Shown here: one piece after another, positions 1 to 10,657 of the stretch | Position numbering within the stretch: the stretch's first letter is position 1 | Layout of the letters: every line of letters begins with the position of its first letter | Origin: Penium margaritaceum | Taxonomy: Eukaryota; Streptophyta; Zygnematophyceae; Desmidiales; Peniaceae | Direction of reading: 5' to 3' | Assembly (NCBI GenBank): GCA_023375785.1 | Contig: SZWC01003908.1 | Span: 92,343-156,342 of the forward strand | DNA: 64,000 nt | Translations under genes and position numbers: made by a program | The notes under the pieces: model-generated | What the model was told of the DNA's origin: nothing | Database searches by the model: none | Seen by the model: the letters and a program-made list of their open reading frames with translations, nothing else

Positions 1-2255
1 CTACTTGCACCCTACTTGGACCCTAGTTGCGGCCTAGTTACGCCCTGGTTGTCCCTCAATCAGGCACTAGCAACGCCCTAGTTGCGCGCTAGTTGAGCCC
101 TAGTTGCACCCTACAAGAGCCCTACTTGTACCCTAGATGCACCCTACTTACGCCCTGGTTGCGTACTACTTGCGCCCTAGTTGTATCCTAGTTGAGCCCT
201 AATTGCGCCTCAGTTGGGCACTAGCTACTCCCAAGTTGCACCCTAGTTGTGCCCTAGTTACGTCCTAGTTGCGTCGTACTTGCGCCCTACTTGCGCACTA
301 GTTGGGCCCTGCTTGCGCCCTAGTTGTGCCATATTTACGCCTCAGTTGGACACTGGCTACGCCCTATTTGTGTCCTAGTTGTGTCCTACTTGTTCCCTAA
401 CTGCGCCCTGGTTACGACATAGTTGCTCCATAGTTACATCTGAGTTGGGCACTAGCTACGTCCTAGTTGCACCCTAGGTGCGCCTAAGTTGCGCCCTACT
501 TGTGTCCTAGTTGCGCCCTAGTTGCGACCTACTTGTGCCCTACTTGCACCCTAGTTGCCCCCTAGTTGTATCCTAGTTCTGCTCTACTTGCAACCTACTT
601 GTGCCCAAGTTGCGCCCTAGTTGTGCCCTAGTTGTGCCCTACTTCCGCCCTATTTCCACCCTAGTTCCTCCCTAGTTACACCCTAGTTGCACCATACTTG
701 CGGCCTACTTGCGCCCTACTTGTGTCCTAGTTATACCTTGATTGCTCCCTAGTTGCACCGTAATTGCGCCCTACTCGTGCCCTACTTGCGCCCTAGTTGC
801 GCACTAGTTCCGCCCTACTTGTGCCCTACATGTGCCCTAGTTGCATCCTAGTTGCATCCTAGTTGCACCCTAATTTCACCCTCCTTGCACCCTACTTGCG
901 TCCTAGCTACGTCCTAGTTGTGCCGTACTTGCGCCATACTTGTGTCCTACTATCGACATAGTTGTGTCCTAGTTGTGCCCTAGTTTTGCCCTACTTGCAT
1001 CCTACTTGTGCCCTACTTGTGCCATAGATGCACCCTAGTTGCACCCTAATTGCATCCTAGTTGCGTCCTACTTACGTCCAACATACACCCTAGTTGCACC
1101 CTATTTACGCCCTAGTTGAGCTCTACTTGTACCCTATTTGCACCCTACTTGTACCCTAGTTGTGCCGTAGTTGCGTTTTACTTGGGCCCTACTTGTGTCC
1201 TAGTTGCACCCTACTTGCATCCTAGTTGCGCCCTACTTGCACCCTAGTTGCATCCTAGGTGCGCCCTTGTTGCGCCCTAGTTCCGCCTGAGTTGAACACT
1301 AGCTACACCCAAGTCACATCCTAGGTGTGACCTAGTCGAACCCTAGTTGCGCCCTAGTTGGGCCATAGTTGTGCTCTAGTTCTGCCCTACTTGTGCCTTA
1401 GTTCTGTCCTAGTTGTGCCCTTCTTGTGTCCTAGTTGCGCCCTGTTTACACCCTTCTTCCGCCGTACTTGCACCCTAGTTACAACCTAGTTGCGCCCTGG
1501 TTACGCCTCAGTTGGGCACTAGCTATGCCCTAGTTGTGTCCTTGTTGCACCCTAGTTATGTCCTAGTTGTGTCCTACTTGTGCCCTGGTTACGTCCTAGT
1601 TGTGCCCTGGTTGCATCTCAGTTGGGCACTAGGTATGCCCGACTTGCACCCTAGGTGGCCCCAGTTGCGTCCTACTTGTGCCCTAGTTGCGCCCTAGTTG
1701 CACCCTAGTTTCATCCTACTTGCGCCTTACTTGCGCCCTAGTTGCCTTCTAGTTGCGCCCTAGTTCTACCCTATTTTTGCCCTACTTGCGATCTATTTGT
1801 GCCCTAATTGTGTCTTTGTTGTGCCCTACGTGTACCCTACTTGTGCTCTAGTTGTGCCCTAGTTCCGCCCTACTTACACCCTAACTGCATCCTAATTGTG
1901 GCCTAATTGTGCCCTACTTGCACCCTAGTTGCGCCTTAGGTGCGCCCTAGTTATGCCCTACTTGCGTCCTACTTGCACCCTACTTGCGTCCTAGTTGAGC
2001 CCTCGTTGCACCCTACTTGTGCCCAACTTACGCCCAAGTTACACCCTAGTTGCACGCTAGACGTACCCTACTTTCACCCTCTATGCACCCTACTTGTGCC
2101 CTAGTTGCGCCCTAGTTGCACCATACTTGCGCCCTACTTGCGTACTGCTTGCGCCTTAGTTGTACCCTAGTTGGGCTCTAGTTGTGCCCTACTTGTATCC
2201 TACTGGCACCCTACTTTTGCACTATTTGAGCCCTAGTTGTGCCTTACTTGCGCCC
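1..2255 (+). repeat. 11-bp satellite array, block A
   Basis: Head-to-tail copies of an 11-bp unit, consensus GTTGCGCCCTA, with many substitutions (often C/T, and G/C in the CTAGTT versus CTACTT step). A marker pair, GTTGGGCACTA followed by GCTACGCCCTA, recurs near 211, 343, 442, 1289, 1509 and 1619; all these spacings are exact multiples of 11. No gene is seen. The block is cut at its right end by an LTR element with a CGCCC target duplication. Confidence 0.97.
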
Positions 2256-3226
2256 TGTTGGAAATTCTGTTCCAACGTGGCTCTGGCCGTCTAGCATTTG
2301 CACGGCATGTTTGGGCAAGTTCGGAGATGAAGCGTGAGCTTTCTGGTCGCCTCACGCTATGTGGGAGAGGATTTGAGACAGTCAGTTTTGCAAAGAGGAT
2401 AACATCATTTTCTGTTACATATTGTACATAGACATGATCAGAACATTTATAGGATCAGTCATGAGCTCTCCAACGCACCAAACTTTGCGCAATTCGGCCA
2501 AGCGTAGCCTAAGTTATGCTTGCCGAAGTGCAGGTCTCACCCACCACAGAAACGCCTAACGCTTCCATGGCGCGCACACACCGTGGCGCCTTCCTTCACG
2601 TGCGAAGCGCCTTTCCCAAGACGCAGATCCCATTGCACGTGGTTTTGGAGTCCCTTGCACTGTTTCCACACACCCTGCCCACTTTTGGGTCGAGTTTTGT
2701 GATGGGGTGTGACGAGGTTCGAAACATGTCCGTGGACTTGCAGTCAGATTTTTGACTTAGTCCCCGAGTAACAAAACGTACTATTGAGTTTTGGACGCCG
2801 AGCCAGGTTTTTGGCTAAGTCCCTCAGTAACAACCTGCACTACTGGATCCAGTGGATGATCCGCCGGATCAGGTGGATCATCCACCGGACGCCTCGGCAG
2901 GCCTATCGGAGCATCTTCTCCAGATGGCATTTTTGTTACTCGGTCCGGTCGATTATCGACCGGATTTCGAGTCGCAGCCGGCTCCCAGAGCCGCTGCGCA
3001 TACCCCAACTTTGGAAAGCCATATCTCCCTCGATACTTGTCCGATTCCAGCGAAACAACTTCCATCGGATTCAACAACTTGTCAACTTTTAGGGACAATC
3101 CTCCATTTTAGGATTCGAGCAAATTTCGAGTCGCCAGATGCGCCGGAGCGGAGTTTCCATTTTCTGGCGGCTCGTCAACGCCTCCCGGCGCCGCACTTGG
3201 GCATGCGGAGGGGCAATTTTTCAACA
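2256..3226 (-). repeat. LTR (3' LTR of the minus-strand element)
   Basis: This 971-bp repeat matches 6527-7497 almost throughout and 19893-20864 in inverse orientation. On the minus strand it starts TGTTGAAAAATTGCCCC and ends CCAACA. A TATA-like CTATAAATG lies at 2444-2452 (minus). It carries nested palindromes: 2945-2963 has 9-bp arms CCGGTCGAT/ATCGACCGG, and about 2849-2890 has GGTGGATCATCCACC-type repeats. Confidence 0.95.
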
Positions 3227-3239
3227 TTCTCCCCCTTGC
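3227..3239 (-). other. Polypurine tract
   Basis: On the minus strand GCAAGGGGGAGAA lies directly before the LTR start TGTTG. This is the place and composition expected of the plus-strand primer of reverse transcription. It fixes the orientation of the element as minus. Confidence 0.85.
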
Positions 3240-3269
3240 ACCTTCCATGCCCGCTGCTCCTGCTTGCTC

Positions 3270-3823
3270 TCACTTATCTTCCGCTGCGCCCTCCAGCCCG
3301 TCATAGCTGGTTATCCCAAGTCCGGCCACGCTCACGTGCAGGTCCCCGGATTGCGCTTTGGTAAAGTAATCCGCAAGCTTGTTGTGCGTGCTACAACCCT
3401 GTAGCACCACCTGCCCCTTTTCAGTCATGTCCGTTCTTCTTTTATTTGCGCAATGGATGCCAACGCTGACTTCACGGCGGCATCCCCTTGCTCCCCCTCG
3501 GGCCGCGCAAGAGCCTCTTGCACGGTCGTCGGTTCCGTTGATGCAGCCAGCATGCACCGCGTCATGCCGATCCATCGACCGGTGCCTGCGTCGAAAAACT
3601 TCCCCGCTCTCCGCTGCCTCCCGCTGCGGCGCGGCAGTCTTGGCGGCGTCTCGTTGCTTTGCTGCGATCCTTCCGACTCTGCCCGCTCCAGCAAATCATC
3701 AACCGGACGGCTCCCCGAGGGTCTCTCCCGCTCCGGCGAATCATCGACTGGACGGGCGGCGCGTCCGAAATAACTTTCTCCGACGCCCGACGTGAACTCC
3801 ACCAGGAGCCCACGCTTTGGCAC
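3270..3823 (-). pseudogene. Copia pol remnant: linker fused to RNase H tail
   Basis: Two overlapping minus-strand frames resemble the copia polyprotein of the other elements in this window. The upstream one (about 3823 to 3460) has the segment before the reverse transcriptase: a basic GRQRRAGKFFDAGTGRWIG stretch, then EALARP and an ALASI match to the DSELASIEENGTW region of the element at 20870. The downstream one (about 3413 to 3273) has the RNase H C-terminal tail, with NKLADYFTKAQSGDLHV matching KKMLADFLTKPLDSDLHV. The whole reverse transcriptase and most of RNase H, more than 1 kb, are missing between them, and the frame shifts at the join. It cannot encode an active polymerase. Confidence 0.75.
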
Positions 3824-6509
3824 TTATAGTGCCTCCTCCGACAGATCTTCCGCTGGATCTTCAGCCCAGCTTCTATGTCGTCGAAGTCCTCCGCGTTGGC
3901 AGCTGCACCTGCTGCACCGCCGCGCTCCGACGTCGCATCTTCGACCTCCGCATCCGCCGGCTCCTTGTAGTCAAGGAGCGGGAACCACTCCCAATGGTGT
4001 AGAGTGTTCCCAATGCTCATGTCAATGCTGCTGCTGCCGAAGCTCTGCTGCAGCTCCCCTGGCAGCTTCCCTGGAAGCTTCCTCTGGCATAAACCAGCAG
4101 CCTTCTCCAGTAGCTTCCTCCAGCAGGATCGTTGTGCTCTTTCATCGCTGCAACTATGCCCCCTGTGGACATAGCTTTCATTGCTCCCGGCTGCTCCGCG
4201 AGCGTGCGCATGGCCTCATACCACTGCCACCTTGCCTTGCTGCCGTTGGAGTTTGCGGCTGCTTCCGTCCCATGCCGAGCCGCACCGTGGAGACCGCGGC
4301 TCTTTTAGCCACCTATCCGTTGTGCTCATGCACGTCAGGCTTGCCTGCCGCATGGTGCATCCCTCCTCAGCTTTGCTTTTGCGTCTTGAGTCTGCACCCT
4401 ATTGTTGACGGCTCTTGCATCCTGCACCCACTGAGCCTTGTGCTAGTGCGACCACTGGCCGAGGTAGCCTGGTGCATCCACTTGCACTTGCCACCACTCA
4501 TGGTCCCTCAGAATTTGCAGCCAACTTGCTGCATGGTGTAGCCCATTTTGCCACCCGTCTGCTTCTTGGCGACTTGGCGGCTGCTGCTCCCTTGTTGCCG
4601 ATGCTTGCCGATTCAACCAGCCTTTGCTATTTTGAGGCATTGGAAGCGCTCACCTTTAGCTAGCCTTCCATTCCAGCGGAACCATTAACAGCGCCACTGC
4701 TGCTGCTTCATCCGCTGCCATTGGAGCCGTTTTGCTCCATCCAGGTCATCCTGCATTGTGCAACACCCTTGGCACGTCCTCGCTTGGACCCAGCGTGAGT
4801 CTTGTCACATCCACCCGTAGTGGACTGCCTCCTTGCCTGTTGGCGCAGCTGACTTCTCTTTACTGCTACAAGTGCATGCATCACTTGGTGTTGCTGTTGC
4901 TTGACCTGGTGGCGCCTTCTCTCCATTGAGTGTACATCTGCTGCTTGGACTTGACGCGCACGTGCCGACCTCCCGTCAGCACTGCCGTGTCGCAATCCAG
5001 CTCTGGTACACGATGAAGACGCCCGAACCACTTTTTGTGGTGCAATTTTTGTTGTTGATTGTTTTTGTAGTTGACTTGCACCAGGAAATGCCTTCTCTTT
5101 TGAAGCATGGTGCCAGCTCCCCCTGTTTGACACGCCCGCTACGCCTTGCCCGCCACGGTAGCCGTTTTGCTCCACCAAACTTGGTGTTGTGGCGGCTCGA
5201 CCAGCTCCTGCCTATTTGGGGTTGTTGAGCCTAGCCCGGTTCTGCTGCGTATATCATCCCACCGTGCATCCGGTCCAGCCCTCCCGGCTGACGACGCATG
5301 CAGAAATTCGCAGCTTCTTGGATTGAGTTTTGCGCCGGCTGATGTCGGCACCCTCTTGTGGTGTTACTGTTGCACTGCTGCGATCTGCTGTACATGTGCG
5401 CACTCTTGGCACCACACCGATGTGTGTTGTGCGAGCTCCCTTTTGAACTCGCCATGTGTCAGTGCCACTTGTGCCGTTGATCCAGCATTACTCCACTTAC
5501 CCATGGCCAGCTTGCGGGTCGCTTCCTCTGGCGTTACCAGCAGCTTGTCCCATAGCTTCCTCCGGCCAGCTTCCCAACGCAAGCTCCACCTTTCTACTCC
5601 AGCTAGGTCAGTAGTGGAGATCGGGCATGCCTCCCGCATGGCACCCGGCCGTCCTCGATGACGACCGACCGCGCTCCTCGGTTTTGGAGCGTCTGACCCT
5701 GGCGCGTAATGACTGCGGACCCGGTGTGTCGTCCTCCTCCCGAGATCTTGGCAAGGTCCACAACTTCCGCTGCGCACGTCACCCACATGTGGCATAACAT
5801 GCCACCACGCGTCTGAACCTCCGCACGGCACCACGACAGTTGGTGCCCGTTGGACGCGTCTCGCTCCCCGTGTCGCCGTCTCCAGCTTGATGGCGGCCGA
5901 CGTAGGCGGATGAAGACGCCGTCCCGCGCCCTTCACATGGTCTGCTGCTGTGTTCTTTGCACTCCACTTCATGCGTGAAGGGTTGCCTTGCCGCTGGGGA
6001 GGGCCACCACGAGCGCCTTGTTGCAGCAGGTAGTCACGCCGGCATGCTCACAGAAACAATGCGCGTTCCACTTGACCTGCTGCAAGCGCTCCTCCACGTG
6101 GGTGTGGATACCTCGGAGGGTTTGAGGCAATCCAACATAGGAGTTAACGAGTCGAACAGAGGACCGAGCGCCATGGCTGATTTCTGCCCATCTCATCACC
6201 TCAAGGCAGTTCATGGCATGGCTAGCCCAGACTGCTGCAATGCTACATGGAGAGGCCCGGTGCCACCGGCGTGGAATTTTCACGCCGCCCGCCTTCTCAC
6301 AAGGACCCATTGCAGCAACTGCCCTCTTTGATGTGGCAGGTCTCCTGCCACACTGTTGTCCTCGTACCGCCACCGCCTGAGCACGCACAGAGCCCAGCAT
6401 CGGCCTTTCTCGTCGCTCATTGCGTGCACGCCGTGCACCGTGGCGATCACGTCTCCTGATCATCTCGTTGCTCGCGGAAGCCGTGTAAACGTTTTCGGCT
6501 GTAAGCCAG
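3824..6509 (-). other. Element interior without recognisable genes
   Basis: About 2.7 kb between the pol remnant and the primer site. Several minus-strand open stretches of 60-206 codons exist (for example 5969-6589 and 5364-5972), but they overlap one another in different frames and show no zinc knuckle, aspartic protease or integrase motif I can recognise. They may be decayed gag or unrelated filler. GC content is high and codon patterns look random, so I assign no function. Confidence 0.6.
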
Positions 6510-6524
6510 GTGGGCCCATAACCC
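6510..6524 (-). other. Primer binding site, half-tRNA type
   Basis: On the minus strand GGGTTATGGGCCCAC starts two bases (AA) inside the LTR end. It is complementary to the anticodon arm of plant initiator tRNA-Met, as I know that tRNA (GUGGGCCCAUAACCC), not to a tRNA 3' end. Drosophila copia uses the same region of the tRNA, priming from a cleaved 5' half. The element at 9580 has the identical 15 bases with the identical two-base spacing. Confidence 0.85.
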
Positions 6525-6526
6525 TT

Positions 6527-7497
6527 TGTTATAAATTCTGTTCCAACGTGGCTCTGGCCGTCTAGCATTTGCACGGCATGTTTGGGCAAGTTCGGAGATG
6601 AAGCGTGAGCTTTCTGGTCGTCTCACGCTATGTGGGGGAGGATTTGAGACAGTCAGTTTTGCGAAGAGGATAACGTCATTTTGCGTTATATTTTGTACAT
6701 CAACATGATTAGAACATTTATAGGGTTAGTCATGAGCTCTCCAACGCACCAAACCGTGCGCGATTCGGCCAAACGTAGCCTAAGTTATGCTTGTCAAAGC
6801 GCAGGTCTCACCCACCACAGAAACGCCTAACGATTCCATGGCACGCACACACCGTGGCGCCTTCCTTCACGTGCGAAGCGCCTTTCCCAAGACGCAGATC
6901 CCATTGCACGTGGTTTTGGGGTCCCCTGCCCTGTTTCCACGCACCCTGCCCACTTTTGGGTCGAGTTTGGTGATGGGGTATGACGAGGTTCGAAACCTGT
7001 CCGCGGACCTGCAGTCAGATTTTTGACAAAGTCCCCGAGTAACAAAACGTACTATTGAGTTTTGGACACCGAGCCAGGTTTTTGGCTAAGTCCCTCAGTA
7101 ACAACCTGCACTACTGGATCCGGTGGATGATCCACCGGATCAGGTGGATCATCCACCGGACGCCTCGGCAGGCCTATCGGAGCATCTTCTCCAGATGGCA
7201 TTTTTGTTACTCGGTCCGGTCGATTATCGACCTGATTTCGAGTCGCAGCCAGCTCCCAGAGCCGCTGCGCATACCCCAACTTTGGAAAGCCATATCTCCC
7301 TCGATACATGTCCGATTCCGGCGAAACAACTTCCACCAGATTCAGCAATTCGTTAACTGTCAAGGGCAATCCTCCATTTTAGGATTCAAGCAAATGTCGA
7401 GTCGCCTGATCCACCGGAGCGGAGTTTCTATTTTCTGGTGGCTCGTCAGCGCCTCCCGGCGCCGCCCTTGGGCATGCGAAGGGGCAAATTCTCAACA
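6527..7497 (-). repeat. LTR (5' LTR of the minus-strand element)
   Basis: A 971-bp partner of 2256-3226, differing by scattered substitutions. On the minus strand it would hold the promoter; CTATAAATG at 6715-6723 is a candidate TATA box. It contains a large palindrome: 17-bp arms at 7120-7136 and 7143-7159 around a 6-base spacer. It is followed by target duplication CGCCC (7498-7502). Confidence 0.95.
6715..6723 (-). promoter_or_regulatory. Candidate TATA box in 5' LTR
   Basis: CTATAAATG on the minus strand, within the LTR that would drive the element. The same motif is kept in the other two LTR copies (2444-2452 minus, 20652-20660 plus). Confidence 0.45.
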
Positions 7498-9240
7498 CGC
7501 CCAAGTTGCGCTCTTCTTACATTCAAGTTGCACCCTAGTTGCAACCTAGTTGCGCCAAAGTTGAGCCCTACTTGCGTCCAACTTGCCCCCTACATGCGTC
7601 CTTCTTTCACCCTATTTGGGTACTACCGGGTCCTAGTTGTGCCCTAGTTGCGCCCTAGTTGCGCCGTACTTGCGCCCTACTTGCGTACTTTTTGCCCCCT
7701 AGTTGCACCCTAGTTGGGCCCTAGTTGTGCCCTACTTGCATCCTACTTGCACCCTAATTTTGCCCTTTTTGCGCCCTAGTTGAACCCTAGTTGCACCCTA
7801 GTTGTGTCCTAGTTGCATCCTAGTTGCGCCCTAGTTCTACCCTACTTATGCCCTAGTTGTGCCCCAGTTGTGTTCTAGTTGTGCCCTACTTGCACCCTAC
7901 TTGAACCTTTGTTGCGCCCTACGTGTGTCCTAGTTGCGCCATAGTTATGCATTAGTTGGGCACTAGCTACGCTCTAGTTGTGCCCTAGTTGCGCCTTAGT
8001 TGTGCCCTACTTGCGCCATGGTTGTATCCTAGTTATGCCCTAGTTGTATCTTAGTTGGGCATTAGCTACACCCTAGTTGCCCCCTTAGGTGAGCCCTAGT
8101 TTCACCATACCTGTGCCGTAGTTGCGCCCTAGTTGCACCCTTGTTGTGCCCTACTTGCGCCCTACTTGCACCTTAGTTGCCCACTAGTTACGCCTAGTTC
8201 TGTTTCAAATGTGTCCTACTTGTGCCTAAGTTGCACCCTAGTTGTGCCCTAGTTGTGCCCTACTTGCGCCCTACATGTTCCCTACTTGCGCTCTATTTCA
8301 GCCCTAGTTACGCCCTTCTTGGGTCCTACTTGTGGCCTAATTGTGCTCTACTTGTGCACTATTTGTGCCTTAGTTGTGTCCTAGTTGCGCCCTACTTGTG
8401 CCCTACTTGCAGTCTAGTTGCGCCCCAGTTGTGCCCTGCTTGTGCCTTACTTATGCCCTAGTTGCACACTGGTTACGTCCTAGTTTTGCCCTACTTTCAC
8501 CCTAATTGCACCGTAGTTGCGCCCTAGTTGCACCGTACTTGCATCCTACTTGCGGCCTACTTGCACCCTAGTTGCACCCTAGTTGTGCCCTAGTTGTATC
8601 CTAGTTGCATCCTACTTGCGTCCTACTTGTGCCCTAGGTGCGCCCAAGGTGTGTCCTACTTGTACCCTAGTTGTGCCCTACTTCTGTCCAACTTGCGCCC
8701 TTGTTGCACCTAAGTTGCACCCTAGTTGAGTCCTACTTGCACCCTACTTGCACCCTACTTGCACCCTAGTTGCACCCAAGTTGCGCCCTAATTGCACCAT
8801 GGTTGCGTCCTAGTTGAGCTCTAGTTACGCCCTAGTTGCATCTCAGTTGGGCACTAGCTACTCCCTAGTTGCATCCTAGGTGCATCCTAGTTGCACCCTA
8901 GTTGTGCCCGAGTTGCGGCCTAGTTGCACCCTAGTTGCCTCCTAGCTGTGTCCTGATTGTGCCATCGTTGTGCCATACATGTGCCCTACTTGTTCCCTAC
9001 ATGCGCCCTGGTTGCACAGTAGTCACACCCTACTTGCGTCCCACATGCGCCCTACTCGCGCCCTAGTTGCACCCTAGTTGCACCCTAGTTGTGCCCTACT
9101 TGTACCCTACTTGTGGCCAGCTTGCACCCTGGTTATGTCCTACTTGCGCTCTACTTGGGCCCTACTTGCCCCCTACTTGCCCCCTAATTGAGCCCTAATT
9201 GCACCCAACTTGTGCCCTAGTTGCGCCCTAGTTGCACCCT
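7498..9240 (+). repeat. 11-bp satellite array, block B
   Basis: Same 11-bp unit and orientation as block A, of which it is the continuation after the LTR element inserted. The marker pair (GTTGGGCACTA, GCTACGCTCTA and variants) recurs. It ends abruptly at about 9240 in AT-richer sequence. No gene is seen. Confidence 0.96.
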
Positions 9241-9579
9241 AGTCCATTTATGCCCAATCACCCCAAATCCACACACTTGATAATGAGTGCACAAAACTGA
9301 AACATATGGTGAGGATCTTTCCAAGAGAAAAACATGGACAGTTGATAATGTTTCCTAGAAATTTCTTGCGACAACCATGTCACTATGACCTCTGTGTACA
9401 TGACTACAACAGTTTCTCGAAACTATCTTGAGAACTGGATTTTCTTCAAAAGGTTTTTAGTAAAGATCCTAGGATATCTATTTCAATTCAATTAAACAAT
9501 TTTTTTCTACAAATGGACCTACCTTTGTACTTTCTTAAAAATTATGTTATGTCTGTAACATAGAGACAGACACATATAT
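9241..9579. other. AT-rich non-satellite stretch
   Basis: About 340 bp of AT-rich sequence between the satellite and the copia LTR, with no open frame of note and no RNA gene I can recognise. It ends in the TATAT target duplication (9575-9579) of the following element. Confidence 0.6.
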
Positions 9580-9751
9580 TGTTGAAATAGTATGCACCTT
9601 GTCCTCTTTCTAGCTGGCTAGCTACACATACAGACAAGGCATGCACTGCTCTATGAAGTATGTCCCCTTAGTCTGTTCTGAGATGGGCTAGGAATGCACT
9701 GCCCATAATGCGTATGTCCCCTGTGGCTCATCATAGGAACCATACCTTTTT

Positions 9752-9816
9752 GGCTTGGTTGAATAGGCGCCGGAGTCTCAAACGAGAGATCGTGGGTTCA
9801 AACCCCGCAATGGCCG
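9752..9816 (+). repeat. tRNA-derived segment inside LTR
   Basis: The segment holds AGGCGCCGGAGTCTCAAAC followed by a T-arm-like GTGGG-TTCAAAC-CCCGC. The T-loop TTCAAAC and the GGCGCC...CTCAA spacing recall a tRNA-Leu(CAA) that has lost its variable arm. No full acceptor stem pairs convincingly, so it is a relic rather than a tRNA gene. The B-box-like GGGTTCAAACC could in principle bind TFIIIC. Confidence 0.55.
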
Positions 9817-9983
9817 TAATTTTCATTGTGGCCAATACTTGGACAGGAAGCTTCTAGGAAGCTTACTAGAGCCTGCCTTGAGGATGACACTTGGCGGTCA
9901 AAGGACGCGCCAAGTAGGACTGTAGGTTGAGGTTGGTTCAAGAGGAGCCACTACAAGCAGAAGCTTTAGCAAAGCTCTGCAAG

Positions 9984-9990
9984 TATAAAA
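9984..9990 (+). promoter_or_regulatory. Candidate TATA box in 5' LTR
   Basis: TATAAAA about 250 bp before the LTR end, kept in the 3' LTR at 15630-15636. A similar CTATAAAAGG is present in the minus-strand LTR at 63583-63592. It is probably the polymerase II promoter of the retrotransposon. Confidence 0.6.
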
Positions 9991-10234
9991 GCCTGTACCT
10001 TGCATGCATCCATTTACAGTTCTTGCCTTTGAGACTCCTCACAGAGTGTCCGACCAAAGGTAGACACTAAAGACAAACATGCGGACTTCGTGAGGTTGCA
10101 AACCAAACGAACCTAAAGTGTGGATCCCTCATTCGAGGGTGATCTATTATCTTGGTTGTAATACCAAGAGCGGTTGGCGGCCTCCCATGTCGGGACCCAT
10201 TTTCTAGGCCATTGCTATCCGACGCATTGACGAA

Positions 10235-10249
10235 GGGTTATGGGCCCAC
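10235..10249 (+). other. Primer binding site, half-tRNA type
   Basis: GGGTTATGGGCCCAC begins two bases (AA) after the 5' LTR. It is complementary to the anticodon stem and loop of plant initiator tRNA-Met, including the CAU anticodon. Identical to the site at 6510-6524. Confidence 0.87.
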
Positions 10250-10657
10250 ACTGGTCCTAAGGCACGCTTCCAAGACCGACTAGCGCGTGATCTTGCAGGG
10301 TGCACAGGTACAACAGGGACACGACCATCGGACGGCTCCATCTGCTCCATCGGCTCCATTGGCTTCTTCAGGTAGGGTGCGCGCACGTGGCGGACTAGGG
10401 GACGAGGAACAGCTCTGTCCATGTTGGACACGACCCTCAAGCCCCAACGGGACTAAGCTCTACCCCTTTCTAGAAGGTGACCCCGAGTCCGTTCTCTCAC
10501 GACGGCACCCTTGCCTTAGGCGATCATCGGCTGGAGGGGTATGCAACGGAATCAACTACACCTTTTGACAACGGTCGTAGTCAGCAGCCTCATCAGCCTC
10601 ACCGGCCTCAACGAAGTAGAGTAGCAGTGAAGCAGAGAAGACAAGTAACCGCAAGAA
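10250..10657 (+). other. Untranslated leader of copia element
   Basis: About 400 bp between the primer site and the gag ATG. It has short open frames in several phases but nothing recognisable. This is the usual place for the packaging signal of an LTR element; I see no specific motif. Confidence 0.5.

Larger units (their letters stand above)
2256..7497 (-). mobile_element. Internally deleted copia-type LTR retroelement
   Basis: Two 971-bp direct repeats (2256-3226 and 6527-7497) begin TG and end CA and enclose about 3.3 kb. The flanks are identical 5-bp target duplications, CGCCC at 2251-2255 and 7498-7502, in 11-bp satellite. The element reads on the minus strand: a purine tract abuts the LTR at 3227 and a primer site abuts the other LTR at 6524. 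Only scraps of pol are recognisable near 3270-3823, and no intact gag, integrase or reverse transcriptase was found, so it is probably non-autonomous and would have needed proteins from another copia. A solo LTR of the same family is at 19893-20864. Confidence 0.93.
9580..10232 (+). repeat. 5' LTR of copia element
   Basis: Starts TGTTGAAATAGTATGCAC and ends CATTGACG; the partner LTR ends in the expected CA, so the last base looks mutated. It contains a TATA box and a tRNA-like segment (annotated separately) and shows close, not perfect, identity with 15224-15878. Confidence 0.94.

Noticed and set aside
1-2255. Satellite as an interstitial telomere array because of CCCTA
   Set aside because: The unit is GTTGCGCCCTA with period 11; there are no runs of CCCTAAA or TTTAGGG. 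CCCTA alone is too short to argue descent.
2852-3364. 170-codon plus-strand frame across the LTR and interior
   Set aside because: Antisense to the element, crosses the LTR boundary and the purine tract, and shows no domain.
3792-4541. 249-codon plus-strand frame in the deleted element
   Set aside because: Antisense to the element, composition-driven (Leu, Ser, Pro, Cys rich) in GC-rich DNA, and no recognisable motif.
9752-9816. A functional tRNA-Leu gene
   Set aside because: The T-arm is good but the anticodon stem does not pair, the long variable arm of tRNA-Leu is missing and no acceptor stem pairs. It is also repeated in both LTRs, so it is part of the retroelement.
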